From Jaltomata sinuosa (taxonomy: Eukaryota; Streptophyta; Magnoliopsida; Solanales; Solanaceae): a DNA stretch of 64,000 bases. The translations under genes and the position numbers were made by a program. Each line of letters opens with the position of its first letter. The stretch's first letter is position 1. The stretch spans positions 62,001 through 126,000 of the forward strand of contig QJPP01007240.1 of the NCBI GenBank assembly GCA_003996215.1. Direction: 5' to 3'. This document shows, in pieces, positions 32,898 to 43,468 of this stretch. The notes under the pieces are model-generated. The model was not told where the DNA came from. It did no database searches and saw only the letters and a program-made list of their open reading frames with translations.

Positions 32898-33524
32898 GGA
32901 AGGATAATGCTTAGCCCAACCAACTTTCAAAGGACAATGCTTAGCCTCGGGCGATATCTTGAAAAGGTTATGTTTAACCAAATCAACCTCGAAAGGACAG
33001 TGCTTAGCCTTGGGAAAAAATCTTGAAAAGGTAGTGCTTAACCAAATCAACTTCCGAAGGACAGTGCTTAGCCTCAGGAAATTTCTTGAAAAGGTAGTGC
33101 TTAACCCAATCCTTCCGAAGGACAATGCTTAGCCTCGGGTAACATCTTGAAAAGGTAGTGCTTAACCCAATCCTTTCAAAGGACAATTCTTAGCCTTGGA
33201 TAATTTCTTGAAAAGGTAGTGCTTAACCCAATCCTTTCGAAGGACAATGCTTAACCTCGGCTAATTTTTTGAAAAGGTAGTGCTTAACCCAATCCTTCCG
33301 AAGGACAATGCTTAGCCTCGGGTAATTTCTTGAAAAGGTAGTGCTTAACCAAAACCTTCTGAAGGACAATGCTTAGCCTCTGGTAACATCTTAAAAAGGT
33401 AGTGCTTAACCCAATCCTTCTGAAAGACAATGCTTAGCCTCAGGTAATTTCTTGAGAAGGTAGTGCTTAATCCAATCCTTCCGAAGGACAATGCTTAGCC
33501 TCAGGTAATTTCTTAAAAAGGTAG
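32898..33524 (-). repeat. 61-bp minisatellite, about 11 units
   Basis: Head-to-tail units with consensus AGGACAATGCTTAGCCTCGG, then GTAATTTCTTGAAAAGGTAG, then TGCTTAACCCAATCCTTCCGA. Most are 61 bp; the leftmost are 63-64 bp. A decayed half unit continues to about 33590. It sits between gag and the polypurine tract, that is, in the 3' untranslated region. Hypervariable tandem repeats at this place are known for Ogre elements. Open reading frames through it are by-products of the repeat. Confidence 0.93.
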
Positions 33525-33659
33525 CAAATTCAAGCGGAAAGTGCATAAACTAAAGTAAAAGTCTTGACAGGGTAGCGCTTAACCCTATTTGTAGTAGTCT
33601 TATAAATAGCAGTTGAGCCCAAAGTAGCCTAATTCAAGTGTCATTATACTCTTTCAAGT

Positions 33660-35398
33660 GTATCACATTAGTATTAATGAATGTTTGAATATGATCTTTT
33701 AAAGTTTGACATTCTTTTGTGGTGTGCCCTCTCATCCCTGAATGATTAGCACAGACTTTAGCAGGATCAAGCCATTTTACGTGTGTATCCATCACTAGCT
33801 CAGGAATGGGAGTAATGTGGTCGTCAACCTTTAATCTCTCATATAATTGAGCTATGGGCTGGACAAAGAAGTGTATTGTTTGGGTAAATTTTTCTTCAAA
33901 TTAACTCGAAATTTTGAGGATCGATGGGATCATTGAGATCTTGGTAGCTTTTGATAAGTTGATGGTTTTTTAAATAGGGATGGAGGAAATTAAAAATATG
34001 CAGGTTGTGTATTATAGACGGGGTGAGCAATAAAATTATAGGACGATATTGGATAATCATGCGTTAGTGCGGCAGAGGAAAGCATTTGATTTGTGGGTGT
34101 TTGGTATCGAGGTAAAAGTGGTGATGTTTGGCAAATCAAAGGAGTTTTCAGCCATTTGGTAATCAATACAGTATTCACCTCTTTCATGCTCTTGTTCTCG
34201 ATGACCTCATCAGAGTGTGAAACCTTATTAACTATTTGTAATGCCTCCGAATTTATTATCATGTCATTCTTTATACCTTCCTCAATTCTTTCTCCCAGCT
34301 TGATGATGTCAAAAAGTTTACGGTCTTCTATGAGCATCATTCTTTCATAATATTGTGGATCTTGAGCCCACATAAAGATTTCTTTCATTTGATTTTCATC
34401 TAAAGGAGGGTGTGCTTTAGCGGCTTCAGATATCAATCTTATTCCATATTCTCGGAATGATTCTGTAGGTCTCTTCTTCAAGATCTGAATGTAAAATAAA
34501 TCAGGCACTTTCTTAATATTAAATTCAAATATTTTCATAAAATCAGAGGCCATATCAGTCTATTTTGACCATTTTCTTGAATCTTGTGCAATGTACCATG
34601 ATAAAGCATCTCCGGTAAGACTCCTCATAAATAATTTCATGCGAATCTGTTCATTTTTCCTGACGCCTATTAGCTTATCTCAATATACTGTTAGATGTGT
34701 CTTTGGATCTCCAATCCCATCAAACATCTGAAATTTAAGAGGTTTGTATCATTCAGGCAGTTCAACATCAGTATGTATGCACAGTCCTTAAAATTTAACC
34801 CTTCTACCCCTTTATTACCTTCCATATGTTGTAATCGACCATCCAGCTTTTGTAATTACTCGGCCATAGTTCGTATTAATATATCCTTTTGAGAGGACTT
34901 TGGCTCATAGTGATGATGGGTGAAAGGGGCTTTCTCAACATAGATAGAGCTTGAATTGAGATTTTCTGGAGCATAAGCATGAGTCATATTTGTAGTAGAT
35001 GTTGGTAGTATGTCATGGGTATGTAAAGTGGTTTGGGAATTTGTTGGAGGTAGATATGCGTAATTGGATGTTTTATGTGAATAAGTATGACTTTGAGGAT
35101 GAGATGATAAAGAAAGGCTTGTGAAAGTGGCTTGAGATTTGATAGGGATGTTGCCCTCGATTGATGTCTCTAGAGGAGTATTCAGGATAGTTGCTGCATT
35201 GGCCAAACTGTGAGCATGAGATAATTCTCCTTGCATCTCCAGAATTTTCCGTTTCAACTTTAACATCACCTCATTATGTTCAGGTGGATATCCTCCCTTT
35301 ATACTCTCCAAAATATCTTTTAGAGCAATCATATCAATCTTGTCATTTTCTTGTCTTGGTAATGAAAACTTGAAAGAAGGAGTTTATCTGGCTCGAGT
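33660..35398 (-). pseudogene. gag: Ogre/Tat gag
   Basis: N-terminal part opens near 35332 (ALKDILESIKGGYPPEHNEV), followed by a Ser/Thr/His-rich linker. The capsid core reads RMKLFMRSLTGDALSWYI near 34640-34590, then SFREYGIRLISEAAKAHPPL and AQDPQYYERMMLIE, then IIKLGERIEEGIK, all familiar from Ogre/Tat gag. The C terminus has a zinc-finger-like CANHSGMRGHTTKEC at about 33705-33750. TAG stops fall near 34856 and 34560, and frames change. It is directly followed by the minisatellite region instead of protease. Confidence 0.85.
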
Positions 35399-35824
35399 GC
35401 GATAAACAAAAGGCATGTATCAACCTTTGGAAAAGGGAGTAAAGAAAAAAAATGCAAAAAGTCAGTGATAAGCAAATATAATAGCGAACAAGTAAAGTAT
35501 AAGCTGAAAGAAGTAAATACTTTAATGACGTTCTAGCCTGGGGAGCTGTTTTGTGCCAGAGGTAGGCCTATCATTTTGAGAGATAAATATGCCATAATGT
35601 AACATCATTTTTCTCCATAATAAATTTTCCCAATGATTGAAATTTGCATTAATAAATAAAAACTGTCTCAAAATTTGCCATACAAAGAAATAAAAAGCCA
35701 AACTAAATTCTAAAGAAATCCTCCTCATCAGCTGCATCTTTAGGGGCCTCCAAAGCATTGTCAAAATGATCGCGGCTAGTCAGAAGATAAGATAGTGCTA
35801 GATGTCTTCCTAGATCTCATTTGT

Positions 35825-37315
35825 TGAGACACTCTTCACCTTGCCTGCCGAATTCCTCTTGAAGTTTTCGCACCTTCTTTTCTAGCCCTAAAGAACGCTA
35901 TCTTCACGAGTCTCGATCTATACCCAACTCTGTAATCTCTTTGGCATTGTCATCATGAAGTTGTCGGTGTCTAGCTTCAGAGTCCAACGCCCTTCTTTTG
36001 AACTTGTTGTATAGTGACTGTGATTTGCTTCCTTGTCACCCACATGTTTGCCTCTTTCAACACTTGAAATTGCAGTGCCCTCCAAATCCTTATGCAACCA
36101 CTCAATATAGCCTACCGCACATCCTACATGATACCTGTCAGGCACTATGCTCTTTTCATCTAAGGCTACTATTTTGTTCCATGCCTTGGTGATATCGATG
36201 GCATGTGGAACCACATTATCCTTATAATCTATTCTATAATCATCCATGTTGGTCACCATTGGTATTATTTGCATTCGGCATGCTTGTCTCATTATCCTCA
36301 GTTGAGCATATGGTTGGAGGCCATGGAGTTCTATCAAAACCATCTAATAACATTGTTTGGTATATACTACGAAGTCTTTGCCAGGAAACCAGTCGAACAT
36401 CCATTGCACCGAGTCTATAGTTAAGGCACTTAGCATTGCCCCCCACTCATACGCTTCGTTTGGCCTCTTAATCTTCTTAACTCCCATAGTGACCCTGAAT
36501 TCATGAGAAGCAATGTGATCTATCCCATTGGGTTCACGTATTGATTATGAACCAAGTACCTTTTGCAGATGTTCAATCAACCATAGTTGCAGCAAGAGAT
36601 TGCACCCCTCGAAGTGTTTGACCCCACCTTTGCAATGATCCAAAGCTCGATAGATATTTGCTACAACCATTGGGAAAATCATGCAAGGACCCTTATAAAT
36701 TCCGTTACACAAAGCATCGGCGATGGAGATAAGGTGGGTATGAATGTGTTCCTCGGACCCTCGCGGAAATACCACTAAGCCCAACAAGTAAACTATAAGT
36801 GCAAAGATTCTTTTCTTCCCCCATGATCTAGGATCGGGACTCTCCGTTTCATATACTTTTTGACCAGTGTCGTTACCAAACCTCTCAAATAAATAGCTGC
36901 CTGAAATTTGCCCTTTCATTACATAGGATACTATATGACTCCCTTGAAGTCCCAACTTCTCCCGAACGTCTTCTAAAGTAACTTTTTTTTTATGATCATC
37001 TCCATTTTTTGCCATTTTCTATTTCACCATAGCAACCTGTTGTTTTTGACATAACCTCCAATCTCTTCTAAGAGTGGTGTCATTTCAACGTTGCCAAATC
37101 TGAACACAACCTTTTTCTCATCCCAAAAAGTTGTAGCAGCCTCAATAAGCTCTCTATGGAGAGAGACATGCATGAGAGATGGCACATTTCCCAATACTTT
37201 TCTCACCTCATCTTGACCATATTGACCAAAATTCTTCCACCATGAATTAATTTGTGTTGGTATGCCCAGACCCTGACAAATCTTGGATATGATGAAGGAG
37301 GAGTCATTGAATCTG
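35825..37315 (-). pseudogene. Ogre ORF1 (function unknown, upstream of gag)
   Basis: The frame runs from about 37315 through INSWWKNFGQYGQDEVRKVL, then VFRFGNVEMTPLLEEIGGYV; a stop or shift near 37024; then VREKLGLQGSHIVSYV, YLLGLVVFPRGSEEHI and NIYRALDHCKGGVKHFEGCN to 36545. A single stop separates a further segment from 36540 to 35918. This wording is that of the extra ORF1 of Ogre elements, a family that I believe databases list as DUF7745. Its role is unknown. It is unusually well preserved compared with the gag beside it. Confidence 0.8.
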
Positions 37316-38336
37316 CAAAAGAAAAGGTTAGCCTACTCTACCTCCCAAGGAGCAATATAACAGCATTTAGGCATACTTATCTCTCAAATGCATATAAATC
37401 ATGAAAACGTCCATTGTAGGATTACAAATCCCTTAGGATTCAGGGTAAGGCTTTACTATTAGTCTTGATGCACCATGGGCATCAAGACATCCTAGGTTTA
37501 AACAGATTCGTATTTTCTTTTCTAAAGAAATACACGATCACGATCTAAGAGCATGAGTGGTTTTGACGTGGCTCCCTCAAGCGGACAACTCGAGAGTGGG
37601 AGGTTCCATGACTGTCGACGCACCGCTGCTCGACCAAATCATAAAATATTTCCCGAGGGTGTTTAGGAATGAACGGTCGTGAAACCACACAATGGTTTAG
37701 TGTGTGCAAAAGTGTGAGGCTCCCAGTGGAGTAAATATGAGTGGTAATGCCAGTTTATAAATAAAGCAGTAACATATAGTACATAAGGGAAGTGGTAACA
37801 AATACGCAGTTTATATCAAAGCAGTAAAAAAATACAATGCAGTAAATGAAACAAGAAAAATGAATAACAGACTGCTAGTCCCAAAAAATAAAGAGACAAC
37901 TATCAACAAAAAATGAACAATTAAACAAGTTAGGGGGGACATGAAGGGGGTAAATTACTTAAATAAATAGACATGATGGGTGGTGAACTTTTTTTTTTAA
38001 TTAATCTTTAGACATGAAAGACAATCAGCTAAAATGTGTGAGTAAAAAAAAATATTTAATCAATTATAAAAAATAAAGAAAAAATGGTATTAAGATAAAT
38101 AAAGTAACACATAGAAGGAAGCAAGGTAAGGATCTATCATGAAGATATTACTAATCAAGGAGATAAATAAAGTTAAAGAAAACAAATCAACAAGCAAATT
38201 GCAAATTTAAAAAAGATTTTTTTTTTCACGGACAAATAAAAATTCCAAAAGAAAAAAAAACCACAACACAAAAGAACACTAAAACACACACAACATCCCA
38301 CATAATTAAAATTCGTAATGGTTAGAACCTAAGTAT
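37316..38336 (-). other. Ogre-like 5' leader
   Basis: About 1 kb of AT-rich DNA between PBS and ORF1. An imperfect palindrome CTTGATGCACCATGGGCATCAAG is at about 37462-37485. Otherwise nothing recognisable. Confidence 0.6.
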
Positions 38337-38352
38337 CCCAGCAGACTCGCCA
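38337..38352 (-). other. Ogre-like primer-binding site, tRNA-Arg type
   Basis: Minus strand TGGCGAGTCTGCTGGG, three bases from the LTR end at 38356. Ogre elements use tRNA-Arg with TGGCGACTCTGCTGGG; here one base differs. Confidence 0.85.
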
Positions 38353-38355
38353 TTC

Positions 38356-39232
38356 TGTCGCACCCCATTTTTCTCGCGAAAAGCGGGCCATCAACGTGAC
38401 AACTCTCTTTAGGATAGAAAAGAGTAAGGAGTCAGCACCTAACGAATTAAAGGCGCGTTAGGACACCATACTAACTAACTATGATTAAATTAAATTAAGG
38501 TCTGCAGAACCAGAGAATCGAGTAAGGGTTCAAATTACCTCAAAAGGAAGGTGTTAAGCAACTTTCGAGGTCCACAAATGTGGGTCCCTGCCAAATTCAT
38601 TTTTTATGTAAGGAATATGTGATAAGAAAAAAGGTCCGATAATTTATTAAACTAAATGAATATATTATTAAACTTATTTTAAAACAAGCGAGTGAATTAA
38701 ACTAATTTAATTATCAATAGCCTAAATGAGAAAACAATATACCTAAAAATTAAAATAAATAAGTAAATAGCAAAGTTAGATAAACGAGGAGACAGAATTG
38801 ACACAATGATATAAAAAAAGAGACCTAATTACTAAGTGATTTAATTAACTACCCCAAGCATACAATAACATAGGAATTAAATAAAACTACAAAACATATA
38901 CGTTGGGAAGTAATCGCTCAACCTAGTGCGAAGTCTTAAAAGACCTCTTAGTCAAAGTGCAATGACTATCGAGCTATAAATGTATCATGTAGATCACTCC
39001 CTATGTAGGAGGAAAACAAGTTGGGGAGGAGGGGGTTTTTAGCCTAAAGGATCACCCCGTGCAACATAAATTAATACTTCACAATCCAATTAAGAATTGC
39101 TCGTATTAATCAGCGAGCACAGACTATCATCTCGGACTACCCGCCTAGGTTGGTTATTAAGGTTATTAGACCTAAAGGCATACTAAAGAAATGAAAAATC
39201 TAACGCGTCTTAGTATTCCTACCCGTCTCACC
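38356..39232 (-). repeat. Ogre-like 5' LTR, 3' portion only
   Basis: Plus strand TGTCGCACCCC (LTR end in reverse) through 39232, where Tekay sequence begins abruptly. The segment 39064-39232 repeats 28233-28422 with few changes, including ACTACCCGCCTAGGTTGGTT. A microsatellite-poor, AT-rich middle. Confidence 0.82.
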
Positions 39233-39690
39233 TAACGTCAGACAAGTGTGAGGAGCGCTTCCAAAAGCTCAAGACACTCCCTACCACAGCTCCCATCCTT
39301 TCATTGTCGATGGAAGGTAAGGATTTTATTGTTTTTTGTGATGCTTCACATTTGAGTTTGGGTGTTGTGTTGATGCAGGACAGGAATGTGATACCCTATA
39401 CATCTAGGTTGTTGAAAGTACATGATAGTAATTACCCAACCCACGACTTAAAGTTGGCAGCGGTGGTGTTTGCACTCATGATTTTGAGATACTATCTCTA
39501 TGGTGTCAAGTGTGAGGTGTTCACTGATCATCACAGTCTGCAACATGTTTTTAGTCAGAAGGACTTGAATCTGATGTAGAGAAGGTGGATGGAGTTGTTA
39601 AAGGACTATGATGTGACCATTCAGTACCATCCGGGTAAGGCTAATATGGTAATAGACGCATTGAGTCGGAAGATAGTCAGCATGGGCAGT
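39233..39690 (+). pseudogene. pol: RNase H, A3
   Basis: IVFCDASHLSLGVVLMQ carries the first catalytic Asp, NYPTHDLKLAAVVFAL and VFTDHHSLQHVF the next residues, and [16 protein letters not shown] the last. A TAG at 39578 replaces the Gln of the usual LRQRRW. It is otherwise well conserved over about 140 codons. Confidence 0.9.
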
Positions 39691-41276
39691 TTGTCTTATT
39701 TGGGGTTGTCCAAACACCATTGGCAAAGGAGATTCAGGATTTGGAATCTAAATTCATGCACCTGGGTATCTCAGAACATGGTGGGGTGTTGGCTAGTATT
39801 GAGGTCAAATCCACCTTCATAGAGGAGATAAATCCCTAGCAACTTCAAGATTCACATTTGAGCAGGCTTCAAAGCAATGCAATATCTGGAGAGTCCAGGG
39901 ATGCCATGTTGGACGCTGGCGAGTTGTTGAATTTTAGAGAAAGGATTTATGTTCCTCGGGTTGATGACATCATTCAAAAAGTGTTAGAAGAGGCTCAAGG
40001 CTCACAGTATTCGATTCATCCGGCTGTAACCAAGATGTACAGGGATTTGAGGTAACTTAACTGGTGGCCTGGGATGAAAAAGGACATAGCTGATTTTGTG
40101 CCCAAATATCAAAATTGCTAGCAGGTAAAGTATGAGCACCAAATACCTGCAGGACTACTGCCCATTCAAGAGTGGAAGTGGGAAAAGATAGCCATGGACT
40201 TTGTGGTGGGTCTTCCCAAGACTTTAGGGAAGTATGACTCAATTTGTCTCTTTGTGGACAGACTGACCAAGTCAGCTCATTTTATTCCGGTCAGGGTGGA
40301 CTACAATTCATAGCAATTGCCTAAGATCTATGTGAAAGATATTGTGAGATTGCACGGGATACCACTATCCATCATTTCAGACAGGAGTACGCAGTTTACC
40401 TCTAAGTTTTGGGGTAAGTTACATGAAGAGTTGGGCACTTTACTCACCTTCAGTACAACCTTCCATCCTCAGACTGATGGTGAGTCAGAGAGGATAATCC
40501 AAGTATTAGAATACATGCTGAGAGCATGCGTGATTGACTTCGGGGGTCATTGGGACCAATTTCTACCATTGTGTGAGTTCTCATACAACAATAGCTACCA
40601 CTACAGCATCGATATGGCACTATTTGAAGCACTGTATAGAAGGAGTTGTAGGTCACGTATAGGGTGGTTTGAGGTAGGCGATGTAAAGCCTTTGGACGTG
40701 GACTTGGTAAGGGAGACACAAGAAAAGGTAAGAGGCATTCAGACCAAGTTGCTAGCAGCCCAAAGCAGGCAGAAAGAATATACGGATCGCAAGGTAAGGG
40801 ACATGGATTTTTAGATTGGTGAACAAGTGCTATTGAAAGTTTCACCAATGAAGGGAGTTATGCATTTCGGTAAGAAGGGCAAGCTCGGCCCTCGGTTCAT
40901 CAGACCATTCAAAGTTCATAAGATTATAGGGCCAGTGGCTTACAGGTTAGCGCTGTCACCCAATTTGTCAGGTGTCCATCCGGTATTCTATTTATCCATG
41001 CTAAAGTGATACCATGGGGATGGGGACTACATTATCAAGTGGGATGAGGTGTTATTTGATAAGAATCTGCGCTATAAAGAGGAATCGGTTGTGATTCTTG
41101 ATCGGGATGTCCAAAAAATGAGGATAAAGGTGATCAGCATGGTAAAGGTTCAATGGAAGCATCATTCAGCTGAGAAAGCCACTTGGGAAACCGAGAAGGA
41201 CATGCGGTACAAGTACCCTCACTTGTTTGAGAATTCAAGTACTACTCTTCCCTTCTTATTTCTGTATTTTGTTTAG
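39691..41276 (+). pseudogene. pol: integrase plus chromodomain-like tail, A3
   Basis: The zinc-binding part (YSIHPAVTKMYRDL, then VPKYQNC) has lost one Cys. The catalytic core shows IAMDFVVGLPKTL, LSIISDRSTQFTSKFWG and DGESERIIQVLEYML, so all three acidic residues are present. The tail reads [32 protein letters not shown] and VQWKHHSAEKATWETEKDM, a chromodomain-like end. Stops: TAG 40119, 40311 and 40812 at Gln/Glu positions, TGA 41007 where Arg (CGA) is usual. The longest clean part (40317-40814) covers the second Asp to the core end. Confidence 0.92.
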
Positions 41277-41288
41277 GTTCGATCGTTC

Positions 41289-41319
41289 GGGGATGAATGA
41301 TGGGTAAATTGGTATCTGT
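41289..41319 (+). other. A3 polypurine region
   Basis: GGGGATGAATGATGGGTAAA and the following TTGGTATCTGT precede the LTR start. It is almost the same as 21284-21314 in B1. Confidence 0.75.
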
Positions 41320-43468
41320 TGTAACGATTGGGTTCATAGTTATGGGTAAACTTTTCATGCCAAGTTTTGAGTCAGAAAACTTCCAGATTTGGGAGTTGAA
41401 AATTCTAGACTAGGCTAGTCTCGGCCAATTTTGGAGTGAGGTATTGTCTAGGGCAATCCGGGTAAGAATTGGGTAAAGTATCTGGTTTTGAGCTAGTTTT
41501 CCATTTAGCTAAGACATAAATGAGTCCAGGAGACTTTTCGGAATAATATTCGGATAAGTAGAACTCTCAGTATTGAAGTTGACGTGAAGGAGTTATTCCG
41601 GAATGTCAGGAAATTGAGTATGTTATAAAATAGACCAATTTGGGGGACTTTATGACTTTTTTTCCCATGTCAACTGCCATAGCGGTTGACACACCTCCAT
41701 AGAGACCTCTGCTATAGTATAAAAATTACCACTATGGTGGAAGTCAGAGTCGGTCAGCATCGTTATAGTGGATGGTTCCTCTACAGTGGAGCCGCTATAG
41801 AGGATTGGGACCGCTATAGCAGACCAGTCGGGATTTAATGCAGAAAACTTCCCTAAAATGTTCAGTTTTCATCAAGAACGTTTTGGGCGAACCTAATCAG
41901 GTTTCCACCATTTTTCATCCTAAAGGTAAGAATTCTACTCCCTAAACTTTGTACTATCTTTCCTACGCTATAGAATTGCTAGGGGTGGACTGGGGGAAAG
42001 GTTTGGAATGACCTAGGATGGTAGAATCCAGGGAAAAAGAGAATTCTAGGGTGTAGAAGTTCTTGGGTGTTGATAATTTTATTAGATTATGATCATATGA
42101 CCTTAATCTCTAAATGCATCCATAAAAATGGTATGAATAGATGAATTAATGGTGGGAAAACCCGGGAAAAGGGTGGTATGATCATGGTTGGCCTGGGGTT
42201 TGGGATTTTTGCATAATTCGGGTAACCAGTAGGCCATAAGGACTGATTTTTCATTATTGTGTGTTGTTCTAGACCAAGAACCAGCAAGAACTTCGAGAAA
42301 TGGGAAAGCTCCGGTCGAGTAGATCTTGGAATATTTCGAGGTAGGTGATGGTTTTTGATTTCTAATATGCATTATGTGTTCACGTACTATTTTGTAGTAG
42401 TGGATGAGTTGCATGTTTATGAAATGAATTGTGAATGTCTAGTTGGCCGGTACAGTCTTGTGAAATAAACTTTTTTTGTTTGCTTGTTGGTTTTAAAAGT
42501 ATATTTGTTCATTAGTTGTGATTTATTGGACTTTTTATGACATTCGGTTGGCTCGGGTACCACGCTTGATATGGGAATCCGGTCGAGTAGATCTTGGAAT
42601 ATTTGGCACGCGTATACTAACGGTTGGCTCAGGTACCACACCTGGTATGGGTTTATTTTATTGGATTATTGTACTATGACGATGGTTCCATGAGTGGACC
42701 GGGTTGTGTTTTGAATTTTGAATTCTGCATATGGTCTAAAAGAGGCCGGGTGATTTTATTAAAATATGAGTTTGGCCTTACTGTAGATCGAGATTGCATG
42801 TTTAACACTTAGGTGATGTTAGGGGGATCCTTGGTGGGTCCGGGTTATGTGAAAAAGGGTATATGTTATTGTTTTTGGGTGGGGTCAGTGGTTTCTTTTT
42901 GGTTCATGTGTTAATAAGCTAAGAGAGGGACTCAATATCTGGTTGTTTGTATACTTGTTACATGTTTCCTGTACCTTACTATGTTATAGTTTACTGTTCA
43001 TATTATGTTTATTGGAGCTGGCCGATGATCCTACCAGTACATGATGGTTATATACTGATTCTGCACTTGCTTTTCTTTTTGTGAGTACAATCAATCTTTC
43101 GGCGACTGACACATGACCTTACCTGTAGTCCCAATGCTTTCAGACATCAAGGGTAAGCTGCTTCGATCGAGCTACCTTATTTCTTCCTGTTAGTTGTAGC
43201 CCACTTGTTTTGGGCTTAGACTTTGCATATTTTGGGGTTGCATCCTCATATTTTTCTAGACAATTTGGTAGAACATTTTGGTACGATGACTTTTAGGTTC
43301 TAGGGAGGATATTTTCTCAGTTTTATAATATATTATTTGAGATTTTATTGCTAGTTTATTTTACGCATTGGTTTTAAGCTGCTAGAATGGTTAAGTGTTG
43401 GGTCAGTATTGGTTCGCTCACCCGGGGGTATTGGGTGGGTGCCACTTACGACAGTCTGAGTCGTGAAA
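41320..43468 (+). repeat. A3 3' LTR (about 2.15 kb)
   Basis: TGTAACGATT to GTCGTGAAA (terminal C changed to A). U3 contains CTATAG words at 41675-41825. The dyad array (42545-42650) is interrupted by a copied 27-base stretch. The GGCCGATGATCCTACCAGTAC module is at 43020-43040. No PBS follows, as expected of a 3' LTR. Confidence 0.88.
42545..42650 (+). repeat. LTR dyad array in A3, disrupted
   Basis: Two units (GGCTCGGGTACCACGCTTGA and GGCTCAGGTACCACACCTGG) are separated by a segment whose first 27 bases (42578-42604) exactly repeat 42310-42336. Confidence 0.75.

Larger units (their letters stand above)
28233..39232 (-). mobile_element. Ogre/Tat-like element lacking pol, minus strand
   Basis: In minus orientation: partial 5' LTR (39232-38356), tRNA-Arg-type PBS, long leader, ORF1, gag, a 61-bp minisatellite, polypurine tract, 3' LTR (32345-28233). 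ORF1 ahead of gag and the tRNA-Arg PBS are hallmarks of Ogre elements. Protease, RT, RNase H and integrase are all absent between gag (ends about 33660) and the array, so it is non-autonomous or a deletion derivative. Both outer LTR ends are cut: the two LTR parts overlap by only about 170-190 bp. Confidence 0.85.
39233..43468 (+). mobile_element. A3: Tekay-type element, 3' half
   Basis: Begins mid-pol at KCEERFQKLK, then RNase H, integrase, chromodomain-like tail, polypurine tract and a 2.15 kb LTR. It starts about 75 codons downstream of where A1 RT ends at 4480, in the same strand sense. A1 and A3 may therefore be two halves of one element split by everything between, or separate copies. 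Confidence 0.9.

Noticed and set aside
32784..33186. Open frames with repeated STTFSR-like peptides
   Set aside because: They are translations of the 61-bp minisatellite and not genes.
32898..33524. Regularly spaced repeats resembling a CRISPR array
   Set aside because: Units are contiguous and whole 61-bp monomers vary together; there are no unique spacers and the context is a plant retroelement.
36203..36424. Plus-strand frames over Ogre ORF1
   Set aside because: They are antisense to the better supported ORF1 on the minus strand.
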